From assembly GCA_965203915.1 (NCBI GenBank), contig CBDBDP010000005.1:1-7734 (forward strand): a DNA stretch of 7,734 bases, in the 5' to 3' direction. Shown one piece after another: positions 1 to 7,734 of the stretch (position 1 is the stretch's first letter; every line of letters begins with the position of its first letter). The stretch is from JASGCL01 sp965203915 (lineage in GTDB: Bacteria > Pseudomonadota > Alphaproteobacteria > JASGCL01). The position numbers and the translations under genes were made by a program. The notes under the pieces are model-generated. The model was not told the origin of the DNA and made no database searches. It worked only from the letters and a program-made list of their open reading frames with translations.

Positions 1-6770
<6,770 letters not shown>

Positions 6771-6830
6771 GGCTAGGACACGTCTCTATTTAGCAACTAG
6801 AAAGGAAAATGGCTTATGAAGCATGCACTC

Positions 6831-6837
6831 TATATAT
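6831..6837 (-). promoter_or_regulatory. TATA-like element upstream of the CaMKII start codon
   Basis: The minus strand reads CATATATAGAG about 61-67 bases upstream of the ATG at 6770, a plausible TATA-box position if the 5' UTR is short. No other core promoter motif is clear. A good 3' splice-site sequence lies between it and the ATG, so the true start of transcription could be elsewhere. Confidence 0.35.
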
Positions 6838-6891
6838 GCGCAATAATTTATTCATCATCCACCACCGCCCACACATAAACTAATTGAGAGA

Positions 6892-6906
6892 GGGGGGGGG
6901 GGGGGG
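6892..6906 (+). repeat. Homopolymer run of 15 G in the intergenic region
   Basis: An uninterrupted G15 run, followed by AATCGGGG, sits between the two divergent starts. It is preceded by GAGAGA. It is likely length-variable and prone to sequencing error. Confidence 0.95.
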
Positions 6907-6920
6907 AATCGGGGAGAAGA

Positions 6921-6929
6921 GTATTTAAC
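6921..6929 (+). promoter_or_regulatory. TATA-like sequence upstream of the zinc-finger ORF
   Basis: GTATTTAAC lies about 65 bases before ATG 6992, just right of the G15 run. A non-LTR element would normally use an internal promoter without a TATA box, so this may be chance. Confidence 0.2.
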
Positions 6930-6991
6930 CGGACATTACGGCAGTGACAGCATGACAAGTCCGTCACGAATTCATTCAGTGCTAGATATGA

Positions 6992-7734
6992 ATGCGCTAT
7001 CTCATTATGCTATGGATCGAATATGTAAGTAGACACGAGTGTCCTTTACACTCTTGTTCGTCTTCACTAGGTTCTAAAGATGCTCTCAAGCGACACCTCC
7101 AGGGCCATTTTTTGTCAAAGGAACCCGAATTGTCGGAAGATATGATCCACCAGGCGGGCTTTACAATTTGCACCACTTGCAACTCAGTATTAGTCACGGC
7201 TAGAAGGAATCGATGCAACACTTGCATTAGCAGCTGCCGAATGTCTCGTGTTTCTACACAAAGCAGCTACTCTGGAAATAGTCAGGCTCCAGCGAGTCCA
7301 GCGTGCACCGAGCATTCGGAGTCATCTCAGGTTCCCTATTCACTCATATGCACAAGCTCTAGCTCATTGGTCCTGGCGCAAGAATCAGATATGGAACCTT
7401 ATTCCTCACGAGTACCTGTCAGTCTCGGCAATCTTCGGCCGGCCTCAGATCCCGCCACACTAATAACTCCCATTCGCCAGGATGCACCGACACATTCTAC
7501 TTCATGCTCATCAAGCCACGTTTCGGTCCCACAGGTATCATATGTAATGGATTCCCCAGAGCTTCCGCATTCTTCAACTCAGCACCCAGTTCAGTCCATC
7601 ACTCCGCAAGGGTTTGAAACCGGACCAGAACCGGCGCGCTCTTCCCAGAGTCCCGCCTCATCCACTATTTCTTCACCTTTGCACACTCCCATATTCTCGC
7701 ATGCACATTCACCATCTACACTAACAACAGGGGT
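6992..7734 (+). CDS. Zinc-finger N-terminal region of a probable retrotransposon polyprotein, open at the window end
   Basis: The frame is open from ATG 6992, just after an in-frame TGA at 6989, to the window end: 247 codons with no stop. Seen: a C2H2 finger at residues 17-39 (CPLHSC, then L, L, H, LQG, H with standard C-x3-L-x5-L-x2-H-x3-H spacing), then a CX2CX11CX2C zinc ribbon at 60-78 (CTTC...CNTC), then about 170 residues rich in Ser, Pro, Thr and His. I recall this order, finger, zinc ribbon and Ser/Pro linker, from N-termini of LINE-like polyproteins in sponges and some protists, where a reverse transcriptase follows. The RT would lie right of the window and is not seen, so a host zinc-finger protein is possible. 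A short upstream ORF (6988-7032) overlaps the start. It is transcribed divergently from CaMKII. Confidence 0.6.
   Translation, partial: MRYLIMLWIEYVSRHECPLHSCSSSLGSKDALKRHLQGHFLSKEPELSEDMIHQAGFTICTTCNSVLVTARRNRCNTCISSCRMSRVSTQSSYSGNSQAPASPACTEHSESSQVPYSLICTSSSSLVLAQESDMEPYSSRVPVSLGNLRPASDPATLITPIRQDAPTHSTSCSSSHVSVPQVSYVMDSPELPHSSTQHPVQSITPQGFETGPEPARSSQSPASSTISSPLHTPIFSHAHSPSTLTTG

Noticed and set aside
7025..7070. Possible 46-nt intron in the zinc-finger ORF (donor GTAAGT at 7025, acceptor CACTAG at 7070), which would join the 6988 ATG in frame.
   Set aside because: The unspliced frame gives a C2H2 finger with exact C-x3-L-x5-L-x2-H-x3-H spacing, and splicing would remove both of its cysteines.
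7248..7463. 71-codon plus frame overlapping the zinc-finger ORF.
   Set aside because: It is an out-of-frame shadow of the longer open frame, which alone carries the zinc-binding cysteines.

Overview
This is eukaryotic DNA, most likely from an animal. The evidence is a multi-exon gene for a Ca2+/calmodulin-dependent protein kinase II (CaMKII) with GT-AG introns on the minus strand. The lineage cannot be fixed from the sequence alone. A compact gene, a divergent CaMKII tail and a neighbouring retroelement-like zinc-finger ORF would suit an early-branching animal such as a sponge, but that is inference.

Layout. The CaMKII gene runs right to left from its ATG at 6770 to the window's left edge at position 1, where the last visible exon is cut. 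I could place 16 coding exons. Their splice sites, reading phases and translations join into one continuous frame of 394 residues: a complete kinase domain, the autoinhibitory and calmodulin-binding segment, a short variable linker that includes an 11-nt microexon, and the start of the association domain. From memory of vertebrate CAMK2 genes, the exon lengths 95, 60, 55, 66, 73, 84, 95, 123 and 84 match their kinase-region exons; exon 7 (109 nt) is 6 nt longer.

Most of the DNA is intron. Introns without repeats are 57-131 nt. The others are swollen by tandem arrays: TG/CA tracts (introns 6, 7, 8, 11, 12, 15), a 35-bp minisatellite (intron 7), a 28-bp minisatellite (intron 12), a 23-bp C/T array of about 21 copies (intron 9), a 32-33-bp G/A array of about 26 copies (intron 4) and a short purine tract (intron 5). 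The long open frames that cross these arrays, encoding Pro/Ser/Leu-, His/Thr- or Cys/Val-rich strings, are composition artefacts and not genes.

The arrays are not neutral with respect to splicing signals. The sense strand of intron 4 has no AG for more than 1 kb before its acceptor. Intron 7 has no internal AG. Intron 9 repeats the authentic 5' splice-site sequence about 20 times just downstream of the real donor. Complementary arrays flank exon 8, exon 12 and the exon 5-9 block, so the pre-mRNA could fold these exons into loops. These arrangements are visible directly; any effect on splicing is a hypothesis.

To the right of the CaMKII start codon a divergent open frame on the plus strand (6992 to the window end, no stop) encodes a C2H2 zinc finger, a CX2CX11CX2C zinc ribbon and a long Ser/Pro-rich stretch. 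This resembles the N-terminal part of a non-LTR retrotransposon polyprotein. The roughly 220 bp between the two starts hold TATA-like motifs and a run of 15 G.
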